A stretch of 64,000 nt of DNA from Ostreococcus mediterraneus (lineage: Eukaryota; Chlorophyta; Mamiellophyceae; Mamiellales; Bathycoccaceae). Below the pieces are notes generated by a model. The model did no database searches and was not told where the DNA came from. It worked only from the letters and a program-made list of their open reading frames with translations. The first letter of the stretch is position 1. The number at the start of each line of letters is the position of its first letter. The DNA is taken from contig WMKK01000009.1 in assembly GCA_012295225.1 (NCBI GenBank), positions 145,909 to 209,908 on the forward strand, read 5' to 3'. A program made the position numbers and the translations under genes. Positions 1 to 9,671 of this stretch are shown piece by piece.

Positions 1-170
1 GAATCCTCATCATCCCGGCGCCGCGCGCCCTCGACCCGTGCATCGTCGGCGCGCGCGCGCGCGAACGTCGCGTACGATCGCGTCACGCATGTGTGCGCGA
101 CTGTGCGGCGCACATCTCGCCTTGGCGCGTCGCACACTCGCGTCAAGGCGATTCAAACCGATGCATTTAA

Positions 171-1226
171 ATGGATAAACCAACGCATTCGACGCCATTC
201 GACGCCATTCGTCGCCGGTCGCCGGTCGCGGTGACGCGCGCGATGCCCGCGCCACACGCGCATGCGTTCTCCGCGCGTGCCTGCGCGCCGCACGCGCGGC
301 ATCGCGCATCGCCGCGCACGCGATGCCGCGCATGGTCGACGTCGGTACCGTCATCGACGGCGTCAACGTCGCTGGAGCGCGACGGTTTCGTGGAGAGCAC
401 GCCGATGAAGGTGTACATCGAGGACACGGATGCGTACGGGGTGGTGTATTACGCGAATTACTTTCGCTTCACCGATCGCGCGGCGCAAGAGGCGTTCGAG
501 TGCGCGCTGGAACAAGGGAGGGGTTGGTTTGAAGGCGCGTCGGCGAGCTTTAGAGAGTTGTCTTTAGTGTCTATATCGAACGTAAAGTACGCGCGCGGGG
601 CGGTGTTGGGGGATGAGGTGATCGTGCGAACAACGATTATGGACGCCGACGCGCATCACGTGCGATTGATGCAGGATGTGATTGATAAACACGGTGGGTT
701 GTATTTATCCGCGCAGACGACGTACGCGCGACCCGACGGGGCGCGAGCGGCTACGACGGGGATCGGAGCCGCACAAGCGTCGACTGCGCCGTCGTGGTCG
801 ACGACACGAGTTATGGTGTATAGGGATGAGCAAAGTGGCGGCGTAGGCGGTGGCTGCTCGCACGTGGATGTGATGCGTTTTTTTGAAAGGGGGCGGTCAG
901 ACGCCATCGGCGGTTCGGCGGCGCTCGCCGAGCTCAAGTCCAAGCACAACGTCATCGCAGTCGTGAGTCGGTTAGATGCGGTGTTTCCTATGAAGATATT
1001 TGCAGACATCACTCGCGCGCACGCGTGTGAGGTCCGTTCGACGGTGACGTTGAAACGGAGAAATATTCAAGTCGTGTTTCATCAAGAACTCTACGACGTG
1101 GCGTCGGGAGAACGCGTCGCGGCGGCTAATATTACGTGTACGTGTCTTGACGCCGCGAACATGAAGCCGATATCGTGCCCGCCAGCGCTGATAGATATAT
1201 TTGCGCCGATCCTCACGACGGCTTAG
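171..1226 (+). CDS. Tandem hot-dog acyl-CoA thioesterase-like protein
   Basis: Predicted 351-residue protein with two hot-dog folds of the 4HBT/YbgC acyl-CoA thioesterase type. The first (about residues 79-190) carries the family signature DTDAYGVVYYANYF at residues 85-98, whose aspartate is the usual catalytic position. The second (about 213-345) has the same order of strands and helix but lacks that motif, so it is probably structural. The first 75 residues are rich in Ala, Arg and Ser with few acids and look like an organelle presequence. Methionines at 243 and 408 are alternative starts; the fold begins just at the latter. YbgC-type plant relatives hydrolyse acyl-CoA, for example DHNA-CoA or fatty acyl-ACP, in plastid or peroxisome. 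The exact substrate cannot be read here. Confidence 0.8.
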   Translation: MDKPTHSTPFDAIRRRSPVAVTRAMPAPHAHAFSARACAPHARHRASPRTRCRAWSTSVPSSTASTSLERDGFVESTPMKVYIEDTDAYGVVYYANYFRFTDRAAQEAFECALEQGRGWFEGASASFRELSLVSISNVKYARGAVLGDEVIVRTTIMDADAHHVRLMQDVIDKHGGLYLSAQTTYARPDGARAATTGIGAAQASTAPSWSTTRVMVYRDEQSGGVGGGCSHVDVMRFFERGRSDAIGGSAALAELKSKHNVIAVVSRLDAVFPMKIFADITRAHACEVRSTVTLKRRNIQVVFHQELYDVASGERVAAANITCTCLDAANMKPISCPPALIDIFAPILTTA

Positions 1227-1369
1227 CCTTCATACCCTATACTAGCGCATCGTAATAATTTTAATAGTGCACCGCTGTTGATATTGTTCACCGCGAGCGC
1301 GCACCACATTCGTCATCGCGCGCGCGCGACCCGCCCGTCGCGACGTGCGCACGTCGTTATCGCCGAGCG

Positions 1370-2617
1370 ATGACGCACGCACGCACGAACGCGTCGCGCG
1401 CGTCTGGCGCGAGCGCGAGCCGGGGCACCACTGGATCGAGTAATCAGCCCGCAGCGCCTGCTCGCGCGTCGGGGAAAGCGACAGATATCGTGCGCATCGG
1501 TGGCGCCGATCTCGTGCGCACGCGCGAAGCGAATGGCGAGGTGACGTATCGACCAGTGGACTCGAGCACGGGTGCGGTGGTGGATGCGGCGACGTTTGAG
1601 CAGCGTAAGAAGGAGGCGCGCGAAGCCAAGCTTCGGGACGATCATCGCGCGAGCGACCGAGAAGCCTCGAAATGGGCCGCCGACATGCGTGGCTCGATAA
1701 CGAAATCGCGCATGGATGAAGCCAGACGGTTGAAGCGCGAAGATGCGGAACAGAGGGAAAAGAATTCAGGCGGCGCGAACCCGCGAAGGCGAGCCAAGAC
1801 GCTCGGCGTCGTGAAACCGTCGAAAGTGCTTGAGGAGTTGCGCGAAGAGATGCGCGTGGCCGAGACTACGAATTTGAAGACGAAGAATATTGGTAAGTTT
1901 CAGTTCTTGAAGGCGGCGCTCGATTTGGAGGAGGAAAAGTACGCAAAGCTCGTGGACGCGGCTCGCAAGCGCGACTACGCTAAGGCTCGTCAACAAAAGG
2001 GTGTTCGAGGCGACGCTGGATTAGATGCAGAAATGAGTTCGGGTGATGAAGACGACGTGCCACGTATTCGTGGCTCGCTCGCCGACTTGGATGATCCAGA
2101 TTATCGTCGAAGCCCAGCGCCGGGCCTCAAGGCGGCAATGACAGCGCAGGCGATACCCGCCGTCCCAGTAGTCAAGGCATCACAGACTGCCGCCGCGACC
2201 AAGGGCACGTGCAGACGATGTAAGCTACCCGGACACTTCGCACGCGATTGCATGGCAATCGAGGAAGATTTGCCGGAACTCGTGGCGAGTGTGCAAGCGC
2301 TCGATATCGTCGAAGAAGGCGAGAAGAAAACCATCCCGAAGCCAAACATCGGGGGCGCCCCGAAGCCAAAGGCGCCTAAAAAGAAATCTAATGGGGCCAA
2401 ACCGGCGAAAAGTAATCAATCATCATTGAATGCCGACGCAGATGATCCGGATTACCGCAGAGGTCCGCCGCAGACGAACTTGTCGCAAAAGCCCGTCGCC
2501 GCCGCGACGACGGTAGGAAAAGTAAACAACGGCAAAAGTGCCAGCGGAAAGGGCCACGCGAAAAAGACATCCGGTATCGGCGTCCTGGTATTCTCAAAGG
2601 ATACGAGTAGTGGTTAA
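1370..2617 (+). CDS. Zinc-knuckle (CCHC) protein of unknown function
   Basis: Predicted 415-residue hydrophilic protein. A single retroviral-type CCHC zinc knuckle (C281, C284, H289, C294; CX2CX4HX4C) is the only domain I recognise and suggests RNA or single-stranded nucleic acid binding. Residues about 70-140 are rich in Lys, Arg and Glu and probably helical. The heptapeptide DDPDYRR occurs twice, once just before the knuckle and once near residue 360, each followed by Ser/Gly-Pro, so it may be a short linear docking motif. The C-terminus is Lys/Ala/Pro-rich and disordered. It lies 144 bp downstream of the thioesterase gene on the same strand. Function not assigned. Confidence 0.75.
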   Translation: MTHARTNASRASGASASRGTTGSSNQPAAPARASGKATDIVRIGGADLVRTREANGEVTYRPVDSSTGAVVDAATFEQRKKEAREAKLRDDHRASDREASKWAADMRGSITKSRMDEARRLKREDAEQREKNSGGANPRRRAKTLGVVKPSKVLEELREEMRVAETTNLKTKNIGKFQFLKAALDLEEEKYAKLVDAARKRDYAKARQQKGVRGDAGLDAEMSSGDEDDVPRIRGSLADLDDPDYRRSPAPGLKAAMTAQAIPAVPVVKASQTAAATKGTCRRCKLPGHFARDCMAIEEDLPELVASVQALDIVEEGEKKTIPKPNIGGAPKPKAPKKKSNGAKPAKSNQSSLNADADDPDYRRGPPQTNLSQKPVAAATTVGKVNNGKSASGKGHAKKTSGIGVLVFSKDTSSG

Positions 2618-2666
2618 AATAAGTTTACGCTCGCTCGGTATATTTTACACATTTGTACTGGGGAGG

Positions 2667-4253
2667 CTATACACCGCATTCAGGGGCGCTTTCCGCGAGG
2701 TTGTACGACCGCACCACCGCCGCGTTCCAGCGCGCGTAGTCGCGCTCTCGATCTGCGTGCGATGTTTTGGGTGTGAAATCGATCGTTTTATCTTGCGTGC
2801 TTGATAGTTTATTGTCTCTGAAGATGTCGTCTTCGGTCATGAGGCCGGCGCCGACAGCCGCTGCGTACGCCGCGCCTCTCGCTGTAGTCTCTACATCCGC
2901 CGGGCGTATCACAGTCAATCCGAGTACATCAGACTGAATTTGCATGAGTAAATTATTGGCGCTAGCTCCACCATCGACTTTAAGAGTGAGTAATTGGTGC
3001 GATGTAGCCTCCGCGATGTCTTGTCGCATCGCTTCGAGAACATCTCTGGATTGAAACGCGATGGCGTCCAGAGCTGCGCGCGCAATGTGGCCTTTATTGA
3101 CGTACTGCGTCAATCCAACAATCACACCGCGTGCATCATCACGCCATCTCGGGGCGAATAGACCGCTAAAGGCGGGCACGAACGAAACACCGGCGGCGTC
3201 TTCGACGCCGCGCGCCAATTCTTCGATGTCGCTTGCGTTTGTAATCAAGCCCAAATTGTCACGCAACCAATGAACGACGGCACCAGCGATTGCCACCGAA
3301 CCTTCGAGTGCATACACGGGTTTCTTATCCATGCCTCCGAGTTGCCAGGCCATGGTGGTGAGTAAGCCATTCTTTGAAGGCACGATGGTTGAGCCCGTGT
3401 TGAGAAGCATGAAACATCCCGTCCCGTACGTATTCTTCGCTTCGCCTACGTCACACCGCTGCCCGAGCGTCGCCGATTGCTGATCGCCAATACATCCCGT
3501 TATCGCAATCCCACCCAATCTATCGATCGAGGCATCGATGCGCCCGAATTCTTCCGCGCAAGACACAATCTTTGGTAAGGCCTCGAGCGGCACGTCAAAC
3601 GCCGCGCACATCTTATCATCCCATTGCAACGTGTCAAGCCTCATCAACATCGTCCGCGACGCATTTGTAACATCAGTAATGAACGATTTCCCATTCGTAA
3701 GCTTGTACACGAGCCAACTCTCTATGGTCCCAAAGCATAAGTCCCCGGCGTCGCGCGCCTCGCGCACCGCCTCACAATGCCTCAACAACCAGCGCATCTT
3801 CATCGCGCTAAAGTACGTGCTCACGGGCAACCCACACACCGGTGCAAACTTCTTCGCATCACCCTCGCACACATCTCGCACGAACTCTTCGCACATGTCC
3901 TTCGTGCGCGTATCCAGCCACACCACCGCGTCGCACAGCGCCGTGCCGTCGCTCCTCCGCCACGCCACCGTCGTCTCCCGCTGATTCGTCATCCCCACGC
4001 ACGCCACATCTCCCGCACCGACGCTCGCCGCACCCATCGCCGCGCGCATCGCCGCGCACGCATTCTCAAAAATCTCATTCGCGTCGTGCGCGCACCACCC
4101 AGGCGCGGGATACCGCTGCTCGTGCTCCAACTGATGATTCGCAATCGCCACGTAACTCCCCGCCTCGCGCGGCGTCGACGTCGCGTACACCACGCACCGT
4201 GTGCTCGTCGTGCCCTGGTCTATCGCACACACGTACGTCGTCGTCGTCGTCAT
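2667..4253 (-). CDS. GK: Glycerol kinase
   Basis: Predicted 528-residue FGGY-family kinase making sn-glycerol 3-phosphate from glycerol and ATP, slightly longer than the usual 500-520 residues. The N-terminal phosphate-binding loop DQGTTSTR is at residues 12-19 and the substrate-loop NQRET at 89-93. A second ATP-binding stretch, GCIGDQQSATLGQ, lies near residue 255, and the DGGASANN motif is near residue 430. No targeting peptide is obvious, so a cytosolic enzyme is likely. The gene is divergent to DAPL, with 299 bp between start codons. That interval holds the 12-bp palindrome TACAACGTTGTA at 4362-4373. Confidence 0.95.
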   Translation of the reverse strand: MTTTTTYVCAIDQGTTSTRCVVYATSTPREAGSYVAIANHQLEHEQRYPAPGWCAHDANEIFENACAAMRAAMGAASVGAGDVACVGMTNQRETTVAWRRSDGTALCDAVVWLDTRTKDMCEEFVRDVCEGDAKKFAPVCGLPVSTYFSAMKMRWLLRHCEAVREARDAGDLCFGTIESWLVYKLTNGKSFITDVTNASRTMLMRLDTLQWDDKMCAAFDVPLEALPKIVSCAEEFGRIDASIDRLGGIAITGCIGDQQSATLGQRCDVGEAKNTYGTGCFMLLNTGSTIVPSKNGLLTTMAWQLGGMDKKPVYALEGSVAIAGAVVHWLRDNLGLITNASDIEELARGVEDAAGVSFVPAFSGLFAPRWRDDARGVIVGLTQYVNKGHIARAALDAIAFQSRDVLEAMRQDIAEATSHQLLTLKVDGGASANNLLMQIQSDVLGLTVIRPADVETTARGAAYAAAVGAGLMTEDDIFRDNKLSSTQDKTIDFTPKTSHADRERDYARWNAAVVRSYNLAESAPECGV

Positions 4254-4361
4254 CGTCGGCGCCGACGCGCGCGTCCACGTGTGCCGATTCCACTTCGCCC
4301 AAATGCAAGCTCAACGCGCTCTTTCGCGCGCGCCACCGCCTCTCCGCGCCCTCGCACGACG

Positions 4362-4373
4362 TACAACGTTGTA
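4362..4373. promoter_or_regulatory. 12-bp perfect palindrome between divergent GK and DAPL
   Basis: TACAACGTTGTA reads identically on both strands. It lies 109 bp upstream of the GK start codon and 180 bp upstream of the DAPL first exon. A homodimeric transcription-factor site is possible. There is no family assignment. Confidence 0.3.
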
Positions 4374-4552
4374 TAAAATTATCTTCAACTGATCCGTCGC
4401 CTCTCGCGCGCGCCTCGCGCGCGTCTCGCGCGACGACGCCGCGACAACCGCGCGCATCGCGCGCCCGTAAGTCTGATGAAACATTCAAAACGGCCGCACC
4501 GCGTCACGAAACCCCGACCCCGCGCGACCGCGTCCGTCGTCACTCGCTCGCC

Positions 4553-6077
4553 ATGCGCGCGTTTTCCGCGTCCTCTGCGCAATGCGCCGCGCTCAACCAG
4601 ACGTACGTATTATACTCGTTCGTTTCGCGCGGTGTGCTCGCGTCGAACGACGTCGCGACGGGACGTGGGCGAGGGATGATTAATCAACGCGAGTGACGTC
4701 GGACGCTGGCGTTGACGGCGGAAGAGTGGTGGATGTGCGCGTGTTTCGTGCGCGGTGACTGACGGAGGGTGGTGTGCGTGTGTGCGTAGGGTGTCTGTGC
4801 GTCGTACGCATGCGCGTCGCGCACGGACGGTCGTCAATGCGTCGTCAAACGTGCGTCGTAACCCGAACATGGCGCAGTTGAAGGCTGGGTATTTGTTTCC
4901 TGAAATCGCGCGCATTCGTACGGCGCACTTGGAGGCGAATCCGGATGCGAAGATTATTTCTTTAGGGATTGGTGATACGACGGAACCTATTCCGCAAGCG
5001 ATTGTGGATGGTATGGTTGCCGGGGCGGCGGCGCTCGGGACGAAGGCGGGGTATTCCGCGAAGGGTGGATACGGCGCCGAGGCTGGGCAAATGGAGTTGC
5101 GCGCCGGTTTGGCGGAAAAGTTCTATGCCGGTACGCCGATTGAGAAGACGGATGTCTTTGTTTCTGATGGTTCGAAGTGCGATATTTCTCGTATGTTGCA
5201 AATGTTCGGTACTGGGCGTAAGATTGCTGTGCAAGATCCGTCGTACCCGGCGTACGTCGATTCCTCCGTCATCATGGGCAACTCGACTGGGTTTGATGAT
5301 GCCACCAAGCAATACCAGAACATTACGTACATGCCGTGCAACGCCGATAACGACTTCTTCCCGGATCTCTCCAAGGCGAAGAACTCGGAATTGATTTTCT
5401 TCTGCTCGCCGAACAACCCCACGGGTGCCGCCGCTACGCGCGCGCAGCTCACCCAACTCGTCAACCAAGCGTTGGAGACTGGGTCTTTCATCATTTATGA
5501 CGCCGCGTACTCTGCGTTCATCGGTAACGACGACTGCCCGAAAACGATTTACGAAATCCCAGGTGCGGAAAAGTGCTGCATTGAAACGTGCTCCTTCTCC
5601 AAGTACGCAGGTTTCACCGGTTTGCGTCTCGGCTGGACCGTCTTCCCGGAGGCGCTCAAGTTTTCCGACGGCTCCTCCGTGCGCCAAGATTGGAACCGTA
5701 TGATGGGTACGGGCTTCAATGGTGCGTCTAACGTTGCTCAAGCTGCAGGTCTCGCGTGCCTCACCGATGCCGGTATGAAGGGTATGAAGGACATGGTTGC
5801 GTTTTACAAGGAGAACGCCGCCATCCTGAAGAGCACCTGGGAAGAAATGGGCTACAACGTGTACGGTGGCACCGACGCCCCATACGTGTGGGTCTCTTTC
5901 GAAGGCCGAGACTCTTGGGAAGTATTCACGGAAATTTTACAAAAGACGGACATCGTTGTCACCCCGGGTGCTGGCTTTGGTCCGGCGGGTAACGGCTACG
6001 TCCGCTGCTCCGCCTTCGGCTCGCGTGAAAACATCAACGAAGCGGCGCGCCGTCTCAAGGAGAAGTTCTCCAAGTAA
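4553..6077 (+). CDS. DAPL: LL-diaminopimelate aminotransferase, plastid precursor (two exons)
   Basis: Class I/II aminotransferase that makes LL-diaminopimelate from tetrahydrodipicolinate in the plant plastid lysine pathway. Deduced model is exons 4553-4602 and 4790-6077. Exon 1 ends in phase 2 (AC|GTACGT) and exon 2 supplies the third base after GTAG. The joined product is about 445 residues with a basic Ser/Ala-rich presequence; the mature enzyme begins near methionine 44. The PLP lysine is in SFSKYAGFTGLRLGW, about K288. The substrate loop near SLGIGDTTEPIP and the CSPNNPTG PLP motif are present. Without the intron, no ATG would give a presequence in frame. A branch site CTGAC is at 4759-4763. 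Shares a divergent promoter region with GK. Confidence 0.93.
4603..4789 (+). other. Intron 1 of DAPL
   Basis: Deduced 187-nt intron with donor GTACGT, acceptor GTGCGTAG, and CTGAC at 4759-4763 (branch A 27 nt before the AG). Phase 2 on both sides rejoins the frame. The intron interrupts the presequence coding part. Confidence 0.75.
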
Positions 6078-6558
6078 TTATTTTACACATTATTACGTTC
6101 TCATACGCGCGTATCACAGTACATCGTCCCATGAATTGATTTAATAAACACAACAGCATAATTAGAACAAGAGTGGCCTCGTTCGCTCTTCGTCTCGATG
6201 ATTTCGCCGCGCGTTATCAATAAATATATTATTGTATGTTACAAGCTATTGCCAAATCCTGAAAAAATGTGATACATCTCAACCCGTGATCCATATGGAA
6301 TGGGTCAAACTCGGCAAAAGAACGGAGGAGACGAGTCTCGAGCGCAGCAATCCTAAAAAAGGCGCGCAATCCTCGCCACCGTTGGCGGCGTAATTTATAT
6401 ATCTTTGTCGCTGCTCGTGTTCTGGAAGTGTGACTACTCAGAACGAAAAAAATGAAAAAGAATGAACGTCGAAATATACAGCCCCAAGGGTTGTATATGA
6501 CTCACAGTGTACTAGCGTTCATGTGTGGCCTAGATTGCTCGCGCGTCGCCGTGTGAGC
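6078..6558. other. Convergent intergenic region, no gene seen
   Basis: AT-richer 481 bp between the 3' ends of DAPL and the TRF-like gene. It holds TAATAAACAC at 6142-6151, also found downstream of the GPC1 stop at 34137-34146, which may be a 3'-end processing signal. No RNA gene or ORF was recognised. Confidence 0.5.
6142..6151 (+). terminator. Possible polyadenylation signal downstream of DAPL
   Basis: AATAAA in the context TAATAAACAC, 65 nt after the DAPL stop codon. The identical 10-mer lies 132 nt after the GPC1 stop. Assignment is by position and similarity only. Confidence 0.3.
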
Positions 6559-8094
6559 TCAGCGGCCACTCGCCGCCTTCATCTTGGCTTGTTTTGCTGC
6601 GAGCTCTCGCACCTTGGCGAGAAGCTCTTGCGGGATTTCGCGCTTCTTATCACCAACAGTTTTCACAGACTGTTGTGGTAACATCGCAATTCTCAAAAGG
6701 TTGCGCCATTTATCCTTCAAATCAACCGCGGTGCGGTGCTCAATGGCTGGGAAGCCGAGCTTTTTAATGTCGGCCCACTTGCCGCCACCGCATTGGGCGA
6801 CGCCACGCACGAGCGCCTCAGCTTCTTCAAGCGCCCACGGGTTGTGGTGTTTGCTTCGACGACCGGTGCCATTCTCACCAGGTTTACCTCGACCAGCATT
6901 CTTCTGCGCGCCGCGCGCGCTGCCCTTTTTGCTGATGTCTCCGTCGTTGGACTCGGCGTCGCTCACGCTCTTCGCCTTCTTGTGCGGACTCTTCGGGAGT
7001 GCCGCCTCGATCGCCGGACGCTTGAGACCCTTGGCACCTTTGCCTGACATACGAGTTTTACCCGCAGCGTGGCGACCGCCACGAACCGGGGATTCCAACT
7101 CGTCCATGTCCTCGTCAAACGACCGGGACGTCTTCACTTGACGCTTACCGGCGGCGCGCTTACTCACGGGCGACGACGGTTGCTTGAATCGCGTTTGACC
7201 GATGTGCACCACAGAATCTTCTCCCGAATGCGGAGACCCGTGTCTCGAAGATGGCGGAGAAACTTCGTCGCCGTTTCTGAAAGCTTCCAATCGCCGCAAA
7301 ATCCATTGTCGGTTGTTAGAGTTGGTGTCCTTGCCAAAGAGCGCGCGATACTGCGAGCGGAGCGAAGCGATGGATTCGACCTCGGTGTGTCCGGGGACGC
7401 CAAACTCAACAACGGCTGGGAGTAGATGGTAACCGCTACCGCCATGGCTCGCCCACTCGGGCTCGTGGCCTTCAGGCGCAACCAACGCGCACAAGTTCCC
7501 GTTGCTCATCCACGCGCTCAGCGGCGGCGCGTGGCTTTCGACATAAATCTCAGCCCCTTCATCGTCAATCAAGCCAATGGCGCCATCAATGATTGGCGCA
7601 CCAAAATCGCACAATAAATTCTCAGCCGCGTCATCCATATCTTCAGGAAACGGCGAATACGATCGAATACTCGCCGCTTCCAGCGTCTGCGTCCCGTAAA
7701 AGTGCGCCACGCTTTGCGTCGACGCCTTATCGTCGTCATCGCTCCCAGCCAAACGCGAATACGCCGCGTTATGATGATCAACCCCAAGCTTCCCAAGCAT
7801 CGCATCAAACTCACGCCCATGTATCAACAACTGCGCGCGATCCGCCGCTGCTTGCGCCTGCGCCGCCGACGCGCTTAAAATTTCCCGCTCCGCCGCCTTG
7901 AGCACCGGATCCGCGTCAAACTCCCGCTCAATCGCCGCAACATCCGCCGGACCCAGCGCGCCACCCATCATCCCCGACGATGGATCTACAAACTTATACC
8001 CTCGATACGCCCCCATCGCGCGATCGTGTCGCACCGCCGCGGCAGGCGACGACGCGTGATGCCTTCGCAGCGCCGCTCCGCTGGACCCTAACAT
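6559..8094 (-). CDS. TRF-like telomere-repeat-binding Myb protein (telobox)
   Basis: Predicted 511 residues from the methionine at 8094. The frame stays open to 8328, but that extension is only Arg/Ala-rich. A single Myb/SANT repeat near the C-terminus (about 417-471) starts NPWALEEAEALVRGV and ends in the telobox VDLKDKWRNLL, which reads the telomere repeat in TRP1, RTBP1 and TRFL proteins. As in that plant family it is followed by EIPQELLAKV, an extra helix. The middle is basic and disordered, with Ser-Pro sites. The role inferred is double-stranded telomere binding in the nucleus. The gene is divergent to uL18, with about 800 bp between start codons. Confidence 0.85.
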   Translation of the reverse strand: MLGSSGAALRRHHASSPAAAVRHDRAMGAYRGYKFVDPSSGMMGGALGPADVAAIEREFDADPVLKAAEREILSASAAQAQAAADRAQLLIHGREFDAMLGKLGVDHHNAAYSRLAGSDDDDKASTQSVAHFYGTQTLEAASIRSYSPFPEDMDDAAENLLCDFGAPIIDGAIGLIDDEGAEIYVESHAPPLSAWMSNGNLCALVAPEGHEPEWASHGGSGYHLLPAVVEFGVPGHTEVESIASLRSQYRALFGKDTNSNNRQWILRRLEAFRNGDEVSPPSSRHGSPHSGEDSVVHIGQTRFKQPSSPVSKRAAGKRQVKTSRSFDEDMDELESPVRGGRHAAGKTRMSGKGAKGLKRPAIEAALPKSPHKKAKSVSDAESNDGDISKKGSARGAQKNAGRGKPGENGTGRRSKHHNPWALEEAEALVRGVAQCGGGKWADIKKLGFPAIEHRTAVDLKDKWRNLLRIAMLPQQSVKTVGDKKREIPQELLAKVRELAAKQAKMKAASGR

Positions 8095-8898
8095 GTCCCG
8101 CCAACCACCCTCGGACGCGCCGCCGGCGATTGTCCCGGTGCCTGCGCTCGCTCGACGCCCTCGCTCGCGTCTCACGCGCGGTGAACGTCGCGCACGCGAA
8201 TGCGATTCAACGCCTGCGTCACTCGCGACGCGCGCGATCGCACTCGCGACGGCGACGACGACGAACGGCGACGACGGACGGCGACGGCGCGGTGTCCCGA
8301 GCGCCGGCGCCCGACGAATCCCACGCACGAATGCCCGCGCAGAGACGCGAGTGCGACGGCGATCTCGCGCGCGCGGCGACGCGAATGAACGATGAAAAAC
8401 ACGCGCGATGCGTCGCGCGCGAGTGTGTGCGGCGACGGCGTTCGGGGGCGCGGTAAAACGGCGCGCAGATGCGGATCCTCGCGATCACCGCGAATGCGCG
8501 TCGGCGTGTGACGACGGCGGCGCGGCCGTGGGCCTGGACCACTTCATACTGGACGTGCCCAATAACCCATATAGGAGGATCTTGTCGCTGCGTTGGGTGC
8601 CACGTGGATGCCCGTGGATCGGATGATAGCCATGTGTACGTACGCAGTATGTCTGTGGACGCCCGGCGGCGCGGCGCGCGTACACGTGGGTATTTTCTCG
8701 CGATGTGTGTATAGCGTTAGTGTGGTGTTGAGTATTGGTTTTGAGTGACGTAGGAGCGTACATGAGGGTGTGGCGTTGGGTCGTGATTGGTCGAACCTAA
8801 ACCCTTGGTTGAGGCGGTGGGATCACGTCGCGCGCGCCCGACGTCGGCAGTTCGCGTCGACGGACGACGGGCGTGAGGGCGTGAGGGCGACGGGCGTG
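8095..8898. other. Divergent intergenic region TRF-like / uL18
   Basis: About 800 bp. The part near the TRF-like gene is GC-rich and open in several frames by composition. The part near uL18 is less GC-rich and carries the CCAAT word at 8778-8794. No RNA gene was recognised. Confidence 0.4.
8778..8794 (+). promoter_or_regulatory. Inverted-CCAAT promoter word upstream of uL18
   Basis: GGGTCGTGATTGGTCGA, 105 bp before the uL18 start codon. The identical 17-mer occurs in the same orientation relative to its gene upstream of the SET-domain gene (54746-54762). A shorter version is doubled upstream of plastid E2. The ATTGG core would suit NF-Y. Confidence 0.55.
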
Positions 8899-9324
8899 AT
8901 GTCGGCGGCGCGAGAAATCGCGCGCGCGGCGCTTCGCGCGTCGGCGGTGAGCGCGAAACCGTACGGGTTGCGCGTGCATTTTAGCAACAAGTTCATCTAC
9001 GCGCAAGTGGTGCGTCGGGAGGATGGGCACGTGGTGGCGAGCGCGTCGTCGAGCGAGCGTGGGTTCGTAGATGACGCGCGCGCGGCGGCGGTGGTGGCGG
9101 CGGCGGAGCGTGGGCGCGCGCTCGCGGGGGTGGAGTCGACAGCGAAGCGAGTGAGCGTGAGCGATAAGCGCGCCGCGGCGTTGGTCGGGGCGAGACTGGC
9201 GGAACGCGTAAAGGCGATCGATCTGGACACGGTCACGTGGAATAGGCCGTATGGTGTGCGGTATCATGGGAAGCATGCGGCGTTGATGGAGGCGTTGAAG
9301 GCGAATGGTGTTGGATTGGGGTGA
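8899..9324 (+). CDS. Organellar-type ribosomal protein uL18 (L18p)
   Basis: Predicted 141 residues from the ATG at 8899; an in-frame upstream extension has no ATG and is compositionally poor. The region YGLRVHFSNKFIYAQVV is the 5S-rRNA-binding L18p core, followed by the Ala-rich helix and the C-terminal ALMEALKANGV. NRPYGVRYHGK near the end resembles plant mitochondrial L18p/L5e-like proteins, and the basic N-terminus could act as a presequence. Assignment to mitochondrion rather than plastid is inference. A CCAAT-type word lies 105 bp upstream. Confidence 0.8.
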   Translation: MSAAREIARAALRASAVSAKPYGLRVHFSNKFIYAQVVRREDGHVVASASSSERGFVDDARAAAVVAAAERGRALAGVESTAKRVSVSDKRAAALVGARLAERVKAIDLDTVTWNRPYGVRYHGKHAALMEALKANGVGLG

Positions 9325-9671
9325 GTGCGAAGGGTCGTCGTCGGCGGCGAAGAATTGGAAGAGAGACGTTTGCGCGCGAAGGCTTCCGTTGCCTTGACGA
9401 CGCGTGTGCGCATGGCTTGACTATTAAAACCTCGACCGTGCGATCGTCGTGTGACTTTAATGGTTCGGTTCTCGTAGTGTACTTTAGCGTTTAATGACTT
9501 CATATATGGTTTAGAATTTGACGTGAAACGCGAACGCGCGAGCGCGAGCGCCAGCCGCCTCACTCCCTCGCCCGCGTCCTCGACGCGCGCGTGTGAAAGT
9601 AGTCGACGCGCAAAGGCGTGAATACGTCCAACACTTCGTCTCACACGCCTTAATCGCGCGACCGTGTCGTC
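9325..9671. other. Intergenic region uL18 / RRM gene
   Basis: Intergenic stretch of 347 bp between two genes on the same strand. It includes the 3' UTR of uL18 and presumably the RRM-gene promoter. No further feature was recognised. Confidence 0.4.

Noticed and set aside
3842-4696. Arg/Ser-rich 284-codon frame opposite GK
   Set aside because: Covers the opposite-strand GK start and DAPL exon 1; composition artefact.
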